A stretch of 64,000 nucleotides of DNA. It comes from Bryobacteraceae bacterium. GTDB taxonomy: Bacteria > Acidobacteriota > Terriglobia > Bryobacterales > Bryobacteraceae. Both the position numbers and the translations under genes were made by a program. The number at the start of each line of letters is the position of its first letter. The first letter of the stretch is position 1. The stretch lies in assembly GCA_025056865.1 (NCBI GenBank), contig JANWVO010000052.1:62001-126000 (forward strand). Direction: 5' to 3'. The notes under the pieces are model-generated. The model saw only the letters and a list, made by a program, of their open reading frames with translations, did no database searches and had not been told where the DNA came from. Below, piece by piece: positions 48,480 to 56,754 of the stretch.

Positions 48480-51400
48480 ATGAGGCTGAAGCCGTTTCTT
48501 CACACTTTTGCAACCGTTCTGTGCCTGGCTGGCGCAGTCTGGGCCCAGTCGTTCTTCGGAGGGTTGCGCGGAACGGTGGTGGATCCCGGTGGCGCAGCCG
48601 TGCCGACGGCGAAAGTCACATTGATCGACGAAGCCACCGGCGCCGAACGCGCGACGCTCACCACCCAGGAGGGCGAGTTCGCGTTCAGCCAGGTGGTTCC
48701 GTCCACCTACAGCGTTCGCGTGGAGTCGCCCGGCTTCCGCGTGTTTGAAAGAAAGGGCATCAGCATCGCTACGCAGCAGTTCTCGACGGTCAATATCCAG
48801 CTCGAGGTAGGCCAGGTGACCGAAAGCGTCTTCGTCACGGAGGAGGCGCCTCTGCTGGAGACGGGCAGCGCCAGCCAGGGTCAGGTGATCGACCGCCAGA
48901 AGCTCATTGACCTGCCCAACCTCGGCCGCAATCCGTTCATGATGTCGCGGCTGGCGCAGAACGTCGTGCAGGTGGGCAACCCTGCCTACAACCGGATGCA
49001 GGACCAGAGCGGCTCCTCGCAGATTTCGATTGCCGGCGGCCCGGTACGGGGCAACAACTACCTGCTGGACGGCATTCCGATCACCGATGCGCTGAACCGA
49101 GCCATCATCATCCCCTCGCTGGAAGCGGTCGAGGAGGTGAAAATCCAGGCCAGCACCTACGACGCCGAAATGGCCCGCACCGGCGGAGGGATGTTCAACA
49201 CCTACCTGAAATCGGGAAGCAACACCTACCACGGCAGCGCGTTCGGCTACATCCGGGAGACGGCCTGGGCGGCCAATTCGTTCTTCAACAACCGCGCCGG
49301 GCTGCCCCGCGTCGACAATCCAAACCGCACGTGGGGCGCTTCGCTGGGCGGGCACCTGACGCTGCCAAAGCTGTACAACGGCCGCAACCGCACCTTCTGG
49401 TGGTCAGCCTGGGAAGCCTATTCCGACACCCAGGCAGCGAGCGCGGAATTCGCCGTTCCCACCATGAAGGAGCGCGTTGGCGACTTTTCTTCCAGTTTCG
49501 CGCGATCGGGCGGCATGCAGCTCATCTATGACCCCTTGTCGACTCGTTCGGACGGCTCGCGTGACCCCTTCGCGGGCAATGTGATCCCGGCCAGCCGGAT
49601 CGATCCGGTGGGCCGGGCGATCGCTGCCACCTACATGCCGCCCTCGCGCGAAGCCCGCTTCTTTGGGGACCAGAACATCAGCGCAGCGGCGCGCATGAAG
49701 TCCAAGGCGGACCAGAAGACGCTCAAGCTCGACCATCAGGTCGCTCCGTGGTGGCGGGCCAGCGTGAGCTACCTGCGCTACTACTCGCTGGAGCCGGGCG
49801 AGGACTGGTTCCCGACCATTTCTTCGCCGGCCCAGTGGAAGCTGATGCGGCGCGTCGACGCCACGCAGTGGAACAACCTGATCTCCCTGAACGCTTCCAC
49901 AATCTTCAACGTCCGCTACGGCTTCAACCGCTTCCCCAACTTCAGCTTCCAGAAGAGCCTCGGCTACAATCCCGGGCAGCTCGGCTTTGCGCAGGCGTTC
50001 CTGCGCGACATTCCGTCGTATGTGTTCCCCAACATCACGATGGAGACCCTGCACAGCCTGGGCACGAACAGCAACTCCTATTACGTGCACCATTCAAAGA
50101 ATTTCTCCGTCAGCGGCTCGCATTTCCGCGGAATTCACAGCATCAAGGCGGGCTTTGATTTCCGCCGCATCAGCGCCGACGGCATCGACCTCGGCAACAG
50201 CTCGGGCGCCTTCACGTTCAACGACCAGTTCACCCGCGCCGTGCCTGGCCGCGCCGTGGCCGGCACGGGAGCCGATCTGGCCAGCATGCTGCTGGGCTAC
50301 CCGGCGTCAGGCAGCGGGTTCCTGTCCACGAAGCTCTTCAATTACGCCGACTACTACGCGGTTTACGTGCACGATGACATCCGCCTGTTCCGCTCCGTCA
50401 CCCTGAACCTCGGCCTGCGCTGGGAGCGCGAATACGGGCTGGCGGAGCGCAACAACGCGATGATCACCGGCTTCGACCGCGACGCGGTGAACCCCATCAG
50501 CGCGAACCTGGGCGGCTTCATCGCCCGCGGCGCGGTGCAGTTCGCCGGCGTCGGCAGCAATCCCCGCACTGCGGGAAATCCCAATATGCACAAGTGGGGG
50601 CCGCGCGCGGGCATCGCCTGGCAGATCAACCCTGCGACAACCCTGCGCGCCGGCTACGGGCTGTACTGGGCGCCGCAATTCGCCATTGGCGCGCCTTACA
50701 CGCCGGAGGGCTACACGGCTTCGACGCCGTATGTCGGCTCCAACGACAACGGCTTCACCCCGGCGGGCGTGCTGGCCAATCCGTTCCCTTCCGGGCTGAA
50801 CAAGCCCACGGGCAATGCGCTCGGCGCTCTCACGGGCATCGGCCGCTCGCTTTCCATCATCGACCCCGGCGCCCGGTCTCCGCGCGTGCACCAGTTCTCG
50901 TTTGACATCCAGCGCCAGCTTCGTGGCGGTTTCGTCGTCAGCGGCGCCTACGTGGGTTCACGGACCTCGCACCTGGTGCTCGGCACGGCGGCCATCAACA
51001 TCAACATGCTCTCGCCGGAGTACTTTGCGCTCGGCTCGGCCCTCAACGACCGCGTGGCCAACCCGTTCTTCGGCCGCGGGGGTTCCGGCGTCGTTGGGGC
51101 GGCGACGGTGGCGAGGCAGCAGCTCCTTCGTCCATTCCCGGCATTCGGCGACGTCAACCTGCTGTTCTCCGACCAGAACCGGGCCCGCTACGACTCGATG
51201 GTTCTGAAAGTCCAGAAGCGCCTCGACCATGGCCTCTCGCTGCTGGCCACCTACACCTACAGCAAGATGTTCGACGCCAGCTCCGGCGGACCGGGGAACA
51301 ACCTCAATCAGGGCGCCGTCGGTCCGCAGAACCCATACGACATGGCGGCCGAGTACGCGCTGTCCAATGTCGACACGCCGCACCGCTTCTCGAGCGGCTT

Positions 51401-51914
51401 CACGTGGCAGGTGCCGGACGCGCGCCTGAAAGCGCGCCGTGCGCTCTATCTTCTGGCCGGCGGCTGGTCGCTGAACGCTGTCACCGTATACCAGAGCGGA
51501 TTCCCGCTCCAGATCCGCCAGAACTCGAACAACAACTCCATCATTGGCGCGCCGAGCCAGAGGCCCAATGCGACCGGCCTCAGCCCGGCCACGCAAGGCT
51601 CCGCCACCGCCCGGCTCGACAACTGGCTCAACCCTGCGGCCTTCTCGCAGGCTGGCCCGTTCACCTTCGGCAACGTGGCCCGTACGATTCCCGTGCGAGG
51701 CCCGGGCATCGCCAACTGGGACCTGTCGCTGTTCAAGACAGCTTCCATCACGGAAACTTACAAGCTCCAGTTCCGCGCCGAGGCAATGAACGCGTTCAAT
51801 ACGCCGCTGTTCCGCTCGCCGAACACGGCTTACGGCAACGCCGCCTTCGGGCGCATCACCTCGCAGGCGAACTTCCCGCGGCTGATTCAGCTCGGCCTGC
51901 GGTTCTACTTCTGA
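48480..51914 (+). CDS. Oar-like TonB-dependent receptor with carboxypeptidase-regulatory-like domain
   Basis: 1144 residues. After a signal (FLHTFATVLCLAGAVWAQ) residues about 25-110 are a carboxypeptidase-regulatory-like beta domain (GTVVDPGGAAVPTAKVTLID, STYSVRVESPGF). A plug follows (VTEEAPLLETGSASQGQVID, GGPVRGNNYLLDGIPITD, EEVKIQASTYDAEMARTGG) and then a large barrel with repeated strand pairs and the late motifs LKLRFN-type RAEAMNAFNTPLF, FGRITSQANFPRLIQLGLRFYF. Acidobacteria carry many such receptors, thought to import sugars or peptides; the ligand is not known. AGGAGG is nine bases before the start. The next gene begins 17 bases after its stop. Confidence 0.93.
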   Translation: MRLKPFLHTFATVLCLAGAVWAQSFFGGLRGTVVDPGGAAVPTAKVTLIDEATGAERATLTTQEGEFAFSQVVPSTYSVRVESPGFRVFERKGISIATQQFSTVNIQLEVGQVTESVFVTEEAPLLETGSASQGQVIDRQKLIDLPNLGRNPFMMSRLAQNVVQVGNPAYNRMQDQSGSSQISIAGGPVRGNNYLLDGIPITDALNRAIIIPSLEAVEEVKIQASTYDAEMARTGGGMFNTYLKSGSNTYHGSAFGYIRETAWAANSFFNNRAGLPRVDNPNRTWGASLGGHLTLPKLYNGRNRTFWWSAWEAYSDTQAASAEFAVPTMKERVGDFSSSFARSGGMQLIYDPLSTRSDGSRDPFAGNVIPASRIDPVGRAIAATYMPPSREARFFGDQNISAAARMKSKADQKTLKLDHQVAPWWRASVSYLRYYSLEPGEDWFPTISSPAQWKLMRRVDATQWNNLISLNASTIFNVRYGFNRFPNFSFQKSLGYNPGQLGFAQAFLRDIPSYVFPNITMETLHSLGTNSNSYYVHHSKNFSVSGSHFRGIHSIKAGFDFRRISADGIDLGNSSGAFTFNDQFTRAVPGRAVAGTGADLASMLLGYPASGSGFLSTKLFNYADYYAVYVHDDIRLFRSVTLNLGLRWEREYGLAERNNAMITGFDRDAVNPISANLGGFIARGAVQFAGVGSNPRTAGNPNMHKWGPRAGIAWQINPATTLRAGYGLYWAPQFAIGAPYTPEGYTASTPYVGSNDNGFTPAGVLANPFPSGLNKPTGNALGALTGIGRSLSIIDPGARSPRVHQFSFDIQRQLRGGFVVSGAYVGSRTSHLVLGTAAININMLSPEYFALGSALNDRVANPFFGRGGSGVVGAATVARQQLLRPFPAFGDVNLLFSDQNRARYDSMVLKVQKRLDHGLSLLATYTYSKMFDASSGGPGNNLNQGAVGPQNPYDMAAEYALSNVDTPHRFSSGFTWQVPDARLKARRALYLLAGGWSLNAVTVYQSGFPLQIRQNSNNNSIIGAPSQRPNATGLSPATQGSATARLDNWLNPAAFSQAGPFTFGNVARTIPVRGPGIANWDLSLFKTASITETYKLQFRAEAMNAFNTPLFRSPNTAYGNAAFGRITSQANFPRLIQLGLRFYF

Positions 51915-51931
51915 TCGACGGAGGAAACGCC

Positions 51932-53077
51932 ATGGATAAGCTGATTTCCCGATCCGCGCAGCTCGACATGCTGCGCCGCGGCTTCAGCCGCCGTTCGCTC
52001 GCCCGCGCCGCCGCCCTGCTTGGAGCCGGCGCCGCCCTGCCCTTCTACAACGAACCGGCGCTTGCCCAGCTTTCCAACATCGGCAGGCTGCCGCCCGACG
52101 CAGTGAAGATCAATGCGAATGAAAACCCGCTCGGCCCCTGCCCGGAGGCCCTCGAGGCCATTGCCCGTGCGGCGCGCAACGGCGGCCGTTACCAGTACGA
52201 GGAGACCTCCGACTTCGTGAATCTGCTGGCCAGCGTGGAGGGACTCAAGCCGGACCATGTGATGCCCTTCGCCGGATCGAGCGACCCGCTGCACCGCGTG
52301 ATCCTCGCCTTCACGTCGAAGACGCAGCCCCTCGTGATGGCCGATCCCGGCTACGAAGCCGGCCAGCGGGCGGCTGCGTTCGTCGGTTCTCAGGTGATCC
52401 GCGTGCCGCTGCGCAAAGACTACGCCCATGATGTCCGCGCCATGGCTGCCGCGCATCCCACGCCCGGCGTGTTCTACATCTGCAACCCGAACAACCCGAC
52501 CGGCACGGTCACGCCGCGCGAGGACATCGAGTGGCTGGTGAAGAACAAGCCTGCGGGCAGCATCGTGCTGCTCGACGAAGCCTACATCCACTTCACGGAG
52601 GAACCGGCAGGCAGCGACCTGGTGGCGGCTGGCAAAGACGTCATCATCCTCCGTACATTCTCCAAGCTCTATGGCATGGCCGGGCTTCGTGCCGGTGCGG
52701 CGTTCGGCCGTCCCGATCTGCTTGAGAAACTGCGGGGCTTCAGCGCCGGAGCCTTGCCCGTTACCGGCATGGTGGCGGCCTCGGCCAGCCTCAGGGTGAA
52801 GAATCTGGTTCCGGAGCGGCGGAAATACCTGCGCGAAATCCGTGAAGACATCTTTGAATGGCTTGAGAAAAACCGCTTCTCCTATGTGCCTTCGGTCAGC
52901 AACAAGTTCATGGTGGACGTGAAGCGCCCCGGCCAGGAGGTGGTACGCGAAATGGCCGCCCGCAAGGTGTACATCGGCCGGGTATGGCCGGCCTGGCCGA
53001 CCCATGTCCGCGTCTCCATCGGAACGCGCGAGGAAATGGAGAAGTTCAAGGCCGCGTTCCTCGAGGTGATGTCCTGA
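51932..53077 (+). CDS. Exported PLP-dependent aminotransferase (HisC-like)
   Basis: 381 residues. The N-terminus has a twin-arginine-like FSRRSLARAAALLGAGAAL and a cleavage-like EPALAQ, then a class I/II aminotransferase: VKINANENPLGPCPEAL, YQYEETSDFVNLLA, MPFAGSSDPLHRVIL, YICNPNNPTGTV, VLLDEAYIHFTEE and the PLP lysine K245 in RTFSKLYGMAGLRAG, with the C-terminal HVRVSIGTREEMEKF. The sequence is closest to histidinol-phosphate aminotransferase, but export argues against histidine synthesis. Tat export would allow a cytoplasm-folded, cofactor-loaded enzyme to work in the periplasm. It follows the receptor by 17 bases and precedes the SulP gene by 13. Confidence 0.85.
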   Translation: MDKLISRSAQLDMLRRGFSRRSLARAAALLGAGAALPFYNEPALAQLSNIGRLPPDAVKINANENPLGPCPEALEAIARAARNGGRYQYEETSDFVNLLASVEGLKPDHVMPFAGSSDPLHRVILAFTSKTQPLVMADPGYEAGQRAAAFVGSQVIRVPLRKDYAHDVRAMAAAHPTPGVFYICNPNNPTGTVTPREDIEWLVKNKPAGSIVLLDEAYIHFTEEPAGSDLVAAGKDVIILRTFSKLYGMAGLRAGAAFGRPDLLEKLRGFSAGALPVTGMVAASASLRVKNLVPERRKYLREIREDIFEWLEKNRFSYVPSVSNKFMVDVKRPGQEVVREMAARKVYIGRVWPAWPTHVRVSIGTREEMEKFKAAFLEVMS

Positions 53078-53090
53078 CGGGAGGCGTGCC

Positions 53091-54356
53091 TTGCGACTCT
53101 CCTCGTTCCGCTATGGCTGGAGGCAGGCCGCCGGGGATCTGTCCGGCGGTCTCATCGCCGCGCTTATCGCCCTGCCTTACGGCCTGGCAATGGCCGCACT
53201 GATGGGGCTGCCTCCGGCCACGGGCCTTTTCACCTCGCTGATTTCTGCTCCCGTCACGGCGGTGCTGGGCCGGAATCCGGTCCTGATTGGCGGGCCTTCG
53301 GCAGGCACCGTGCCATTCATCGCGGCGGCAGTTCAGGAGCATGGGCAGGCGGGCGCGGCAAAGGTCGTGCTGGCAGCCGCAGTGTTCCTTCTGGTATTTT
53401 CGACCCTGCGTCTGGGCCAGCTTGCCGGCCGCGTGCCACATAGCGTGGTTTCCGGATTTTCCTGCGGCATCGGCGCGATGATGGTGATCACGCAGTTGCG
53501 CACGGTGCTCGGCCTGGAGTCGCTTCCCTCCGCGGGAACTCTCCTCGAGCAGTTGGCGCGCGCGCTGCGGCACATCGGCGATGCGCGGTGGCAGCCGGTG
53601 CTGCTGGCGGCAGTGGCCATCCTGGTGTCCACGGTGGCAGCCCGGGCCTCCTCCCGTTTGCCGGCGCCGCTGCTGGGGTTGCTGGCGGCGCTGGCCTGCG
53701 CCCGCCTGCCTGGGATCTCCGAAGCCGAGGTCGGCGTGCTCAGCGTCGAGTTGCCTCCCCTGGCTGCATTTCAGTGGCGGCCTGCGGATGTTCTCGATGT
53801 GCTGCCTTCCGCCTGCGGCCTCGCCTTCGTCATCGCCGTGAACCTGCTGTTGACCTCGCGGGTCGTGGATCACTTCCGGGGAAGGCGCCGCCCGCCGCGG
53901 CGCACGGATCCGGACGCCGAGCTTGGCGCCTATGGCATCGCCAATATCCTGTGCGGCATTTTCGCGGCGCCGGCAACCGTGGGCATTCCGGCGCGGAGCA
54001 TCGCCAATGTCCGCTGCGGCGGAACGACGCGCGTCTCGGTGGTCATCCACGCCCTGGCGCTGCTGGCCCTGGTCTCGCTCGGCTCGCCCGTGCTTCAGCA
54101 TCTGCCCGTGGCCGCACTGGGCGGGGTGACCATCTGGATGGGGTTCCTGCTGCTGGACTGGAGCACGTGGCGGCGGCTCCAACGGATGCGGCGCGTGGAT
54201 GCAGCCGCATTCCTGTGCACGTCCGCCAGCATGCTGGTGATGAATCCCATTGCTGCTGTCGCGGCCGGCTGCGCCCTCTATGTGGCTCTGGCCCAGGCTT
54301 CCGCATGGTGGAAGCGGACGGAGTTCACCGGCATGGGAGCGGAGGCGGCAGAATGA
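53091..54356 (+). CDS. SulP-family anion permease without STAS domain
   Basis: 421 residues with about ten to eleven hydrophobic helices. Helices open with GGLIAALIALPYGLAMAALMG and ATGLFTSLISAPVTAVLGRNP, and GGPSAGTVPFIAAA, SGFSCGIGAMMVI, ANLLLTSR-type VIAVNLLLTSRVVDH and GAYGIANILCGIFAAPATVG are SulP-like. SulP proteins normally end in a cytoplasmic STAS domain of about 120 residues; here the frame stops soon after the last helix with EFTGMGAEAAE. Possible anions are sulfate, bicarbonate or dicarboxylates. Start TTG 53091, with GGGAGG six bases upstream. Operon partner of the receptor and aminotransferase. Confidence 0.8.
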   Translation: MRLSSFRYGWRQAAGDLSGGLIAALIALPYGLAMAALMGLPPATGLFTSLISAPVTAVLGRNPVLIGGPSAGTVPFIAAAVQEHGQAGAAKVVLAAAVFLLVFSTLRLGQLAGRVPHSVVSGFSCGIGAMMVITQLRTVLGLESLPSAGTLLEQLARALRHIGDARWQPVLLAAVAILVSTVAARASSRLPAPLLGLLAALACARLPGISEAEVGVLSVELPPLAAFQWRPADVLDVLPSACGLAFVIAVNLLLTSRVVDHFRGRRRPPRRTDPDAELGAYGIANILCGIFAAPATVGIPARSIANVRCGGTTRVSVVIHALALLALVSLGSPVLQHLPVAALGGVTIWMGFLLLDWSTWRRLQRMRRVDAAAFLCTSASMLVMNPIAAVAAGCALYVALAQASAWWKRTEFTGMGAEAAE

Positions 54357-54371
54357 GCCGGTGCAGCGGGC

Positions 54372-54989
54372 TTACGAGGCGGGCTTTCCTCCGGCGTCCA
54401 GCACGATGCGCCCGCGCTCGTCTTCCTCATGGAACTGTTCCACGAGCTCCCGCGCCGTCAGCCCGCGCCGGAAAATCCCTTTCGGGACATGTTCCTTGCG
54501 CTGGAGCAGGATATGCACCAGCTCGTGCGCTGCCACGCGTGCCAGCGCGCGGCCCAGGAACACATCGCCGAGGCTGCGTTCCCCTCCGCGCAGCGCCGAT
54601 TGCGCCGCGCGCGTCACGCTGGCGCAGTCGATTTCGCTGAAGGGCAGAACCACGCCCTCGCTGACGTGCGTCCACGCCAGGGGACCGCGCTCGTCGGGCG
54701 GCATGGGCAGATCCGGCATCCGGCACTCGCCTTTCAGCCGCAGCACCACGATGCCTTCCGCCTCGAAGCCAAGCCCGGTCTCGCCCCGGTCGGCCCACTG
54801 AAGCCGGACCTTCGAGGCCCCGAACAGCCGCGCCATTTCCTCGCGCATCGATTGGATCGCCTTCGACGGAAGCGGGCGGTCCGCCTCCATCACCAGCGTG
54901 ACCTGCCCGCTCAGTGCTTCCAGCCCTTCCGCCCGTGCGCCGGAGTTCCAGAGCAGCGCCGCAATCAGGGCCAGCAGGGAGGTGCGCAT
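54372..54989 (-). CDS. Secreted HExxH protein (putative zinc metallopeptidase)
   Basis: 205 residues with a signal (RTSLLALIAALLWNSGARA). The mostly unassigned body is 40-160, then RVAAHELVHILLQRKEHVPKGI contains H-E-L-V-H, and a later Glu (e.g. in ARELVEQFHEEDE) could be the third zinc ligand. The motif suggests a zinc protease, though the rest matches no family I know. It is convergent with the SulP gene, whose stop is 15 bases away. About 94 bases upstream lie before the next gene, without recognised signals. Confidence 0.55.
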   Translation of the reverse strand: MRTSLLALIAALLWNSGARAEGLEALSGQVTLVMEADRPLPSKAIQSMREEMARLFGASKVRLQWADRGETGLGFEAEGIVVLRLKGECRMPDLPMPPDERGPLAWTHVSEGVVLPFSEIDCASVTRAAQSALRGGERSLGDVFLGRALARVAAHELVHILLQRKEHVPKGIFRRGLTARELVEQFHEEDERGRIVLDAGGKPAS

Positions 54990-55083
54990 CGGTTCCTTCT
55001 CCGGGCCAGCAGAATCTGACCGCCTCCAGTTTATTGGACTTTTTCGTCCGATTCAAGACCGCTGTGGCCGGCCCGCGTTCCCT

Positions 55084-55959
55084 TCAGACCTGCGCCCACT
55101 CCGCGGCATGATCCCGCAGGAACTGGCTGACCGGCGCGGCGGGCGTCCCCCAGAGGCGCTCGACGTCGCGGGTGGTCAGGTCCAGCAGGCCCTCGGCGAT
55201 GGCGCGCTCGAAGCCTGTCTGCAATTCCGCCAGCATGGGATCCGTGCCCGCCGCTTTCAGTTCGGCCAGCCGGACGGCTGGCTCCACCGGCTCGTAGACC
55301 ACCGTCCGCCCGCTCAGCTCGCCGGCGATTCGCGCGAGATCCGCGAACGAAAGCGCCTCCGGACCAGAAACTTCATACGAGCAGCGCGTCTCGCCCCGCA
55401 GCAGGGCTCCGGCAGCAGCCCGGGCGCAATCCTCGCGCGTCACGAAAGCGGCCTTGCCGCCGCCGGCGGCAGCGCGCAGCCTGCCGGTTCGGACCGCGTC
55501 GGGCAGCAGGAACAGCAGGCTTTCGGCGTAGATGTTGTTCCTGAGCAGCGTGTACTCAACTCCGCATTCCCGCAACAGGTTCTCGGTCTGGAAATGGTCC
55601 CGCGCCAGCGGCACGGGCGACACCGGGTAGGGGAAAGTGATCGACGTATACACGATGTGCCCGACGCCCGCCTCGACAGCCGCGCGGACGGCGCGCTCGT
55701 GCTGCTCGAACCGCTTCCCCCACGCCTCCAGCGTATTCGTGCTCACCAGCAGCATCTTCTGCGCCCCGCGGAAGGCGCGCACCAGCGCGGCGTGTTCCTG
55801 GGTGAAATCCGCATTGCGCACGGTGACGCCTCTGCCTTGCAGATCCTCGAGCCTTTCCGGCGTGCGCGTCGTCGTCATCAGGGGCCCCGCGCCCTGCTCC
55901 AGCAGCAGCTCCAGCACGCGGCGCGCCAGCCTTCCGCTGCCACCCGTGACCAGAATCAT
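55084..55959 (-). CDS. NmrA-like NAD(P)-binding reductase (QOR2-type)
   Basis: 291 residues. The Rossmann start MILVTGGSGRLARRVLELLL, then VRNADFTQEHAALVRAFRGA and VSTNTLEAWGKRFEQHERAV, YTSITFPYP and YTLLRNNIYAESLLFL, with a C-terminal part like NmrA/QOR2 (YtfG) proteins that reduce quinones with NADPH. No classical YxxxK is used in this subfamily. It is the last gene of the photolyase operon, 54 bases after the SDR. Confidence 0.82.
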   Translation of the reverse strand: MILVTGGSGRLARRVLELLLEQGAGPLMTTTRTPERLEDLQGRGVTVRNADFTQEHAALVRAFRGAQKMLLVSTNTLEAWGKRFEQHERAVRAAVEAGVGHIVYTSITFPYPVSPVPLARDHFQTENLLRECGVEYTLLRNNIYAESLLFLLPDAVRTGRLRAAAGGGKAAFVTREDCARAAAGALLRGETRCSYEVSGPEALSFADLARIAGELSGRTVVYEPVEPAVRLAELKAAGTDPMLAELQTGFERAIAEGLLDLTTRDVERLWGTPAAPVSQFLRDHAAEWAQV

Positions 55960-56013
55960 TTCACCTCCGGGATGTTTCCGTGGAGTCTGCCCCTATTTTC
56001 TCCGGAACGGCCC

Positions 56014-56754
56014 TCACCGTGGACGGACGCACGCGAGGCCGCCGTCAACGCCAATCACCTGCCCCGTCACCCAGGAGTTCTCGGGATCGAGCAGCCACGC
56101 CATGGCGGAGGCAATCTCTTCCGGGCGCCCGATCCGGCCCAGAGCATGCATTGCTTCGCTGGCCTTGCGCGAGACCTCATTGGCGGTGATGCGGGAAGTC
56201 AGCGACGTCTCGGTGAGGCCCGGGGCCACGCAGTTGACGCGGATGCGGCGCGGCGCATAGCTGGCGGCTGCCGCGAGCGTCAGCCCGAGGATCGCAGCCT
56301 TGGCCGCCGCAATGGCCTCATGGTTGGCCAGGCCCACGCGCGCGGCGGCGCTGGAAACGAGGACGATGGAGCCGCCGCCGTTCATCATCGCTTTGGCCGC
56401 TGCCCGCACCGTGCCAAACGCGGCATCAGCGTTGACGGCCATCGTGGCGCGGTATTCCGCTTCCGTGGTCAGATGCGCCGGCTTCAGCAGCAGCGACCCC
56501 GTGCACAGGGCCACTCCGTCCAGCCGTCCGTAGCGGGCCGCAGCGCTCTGTACGGCCTGCTCGATGCTTTCCCACGAGGACGCCTCGAACACGATGCCCT
56601 CTTCGCCGACCTCCGCCGCAATCCCGCGCAGGCGCTCCGCGTTTCGCCCGGCAGGAATCGCTGTCCCGCCCGAAGAGCGGAGACGCCGGGCCAACGCTGC
56701 GCCAATGGCGCTGGTGGCGCCCAGAACCAGCGTGACCGTGCCCTCGAAAGCCAT
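56014..56754 (-). CDS. Atypical SDR lacking the catalytic tyrosine, coupled to photolyase gene
   Basis: 246 residues. Glycine-rich VTLVLGATSAIGAALARRL and CTGSLLL, then VLVSSAAARVGLANHEAIAAAKAAILGL. The position equivalent to the SDR Tyr is isoleucine (I148), four before the retained K152, so the standard Tyr-x3-Lys is broken although Ser remains nearby. The C-terminus DPENSWVTGQVIGVDGGLA is usual. It may be a non-catalytic or differently acting member. Start ATG 56754 shares one base with the photolyase stop (TGATG), indicating translational coupling. Confidence 0.85.
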   Translation of the reverse strand: MAFEGTVTLVLGATSAIGAALARRLRSSGGTAIPAGRNAERLRGIAAEVGEEGIVFEASSWESIEQAVQSAAARYGRLDGVALCTGSLLLKPAHLTTEAEYRATMAVNADAAFGTVRAAAKAMMNGGGSIVLVSSAAARVGLANHEAIAAAKAAILGLTLAAAASYAPRRIRVNCVAPGLTETSLTSRITANEVSRKASEAMHALGRIGRPEEIASAMAWLLDPENSWVTGQVIGVDGGLACVRPR

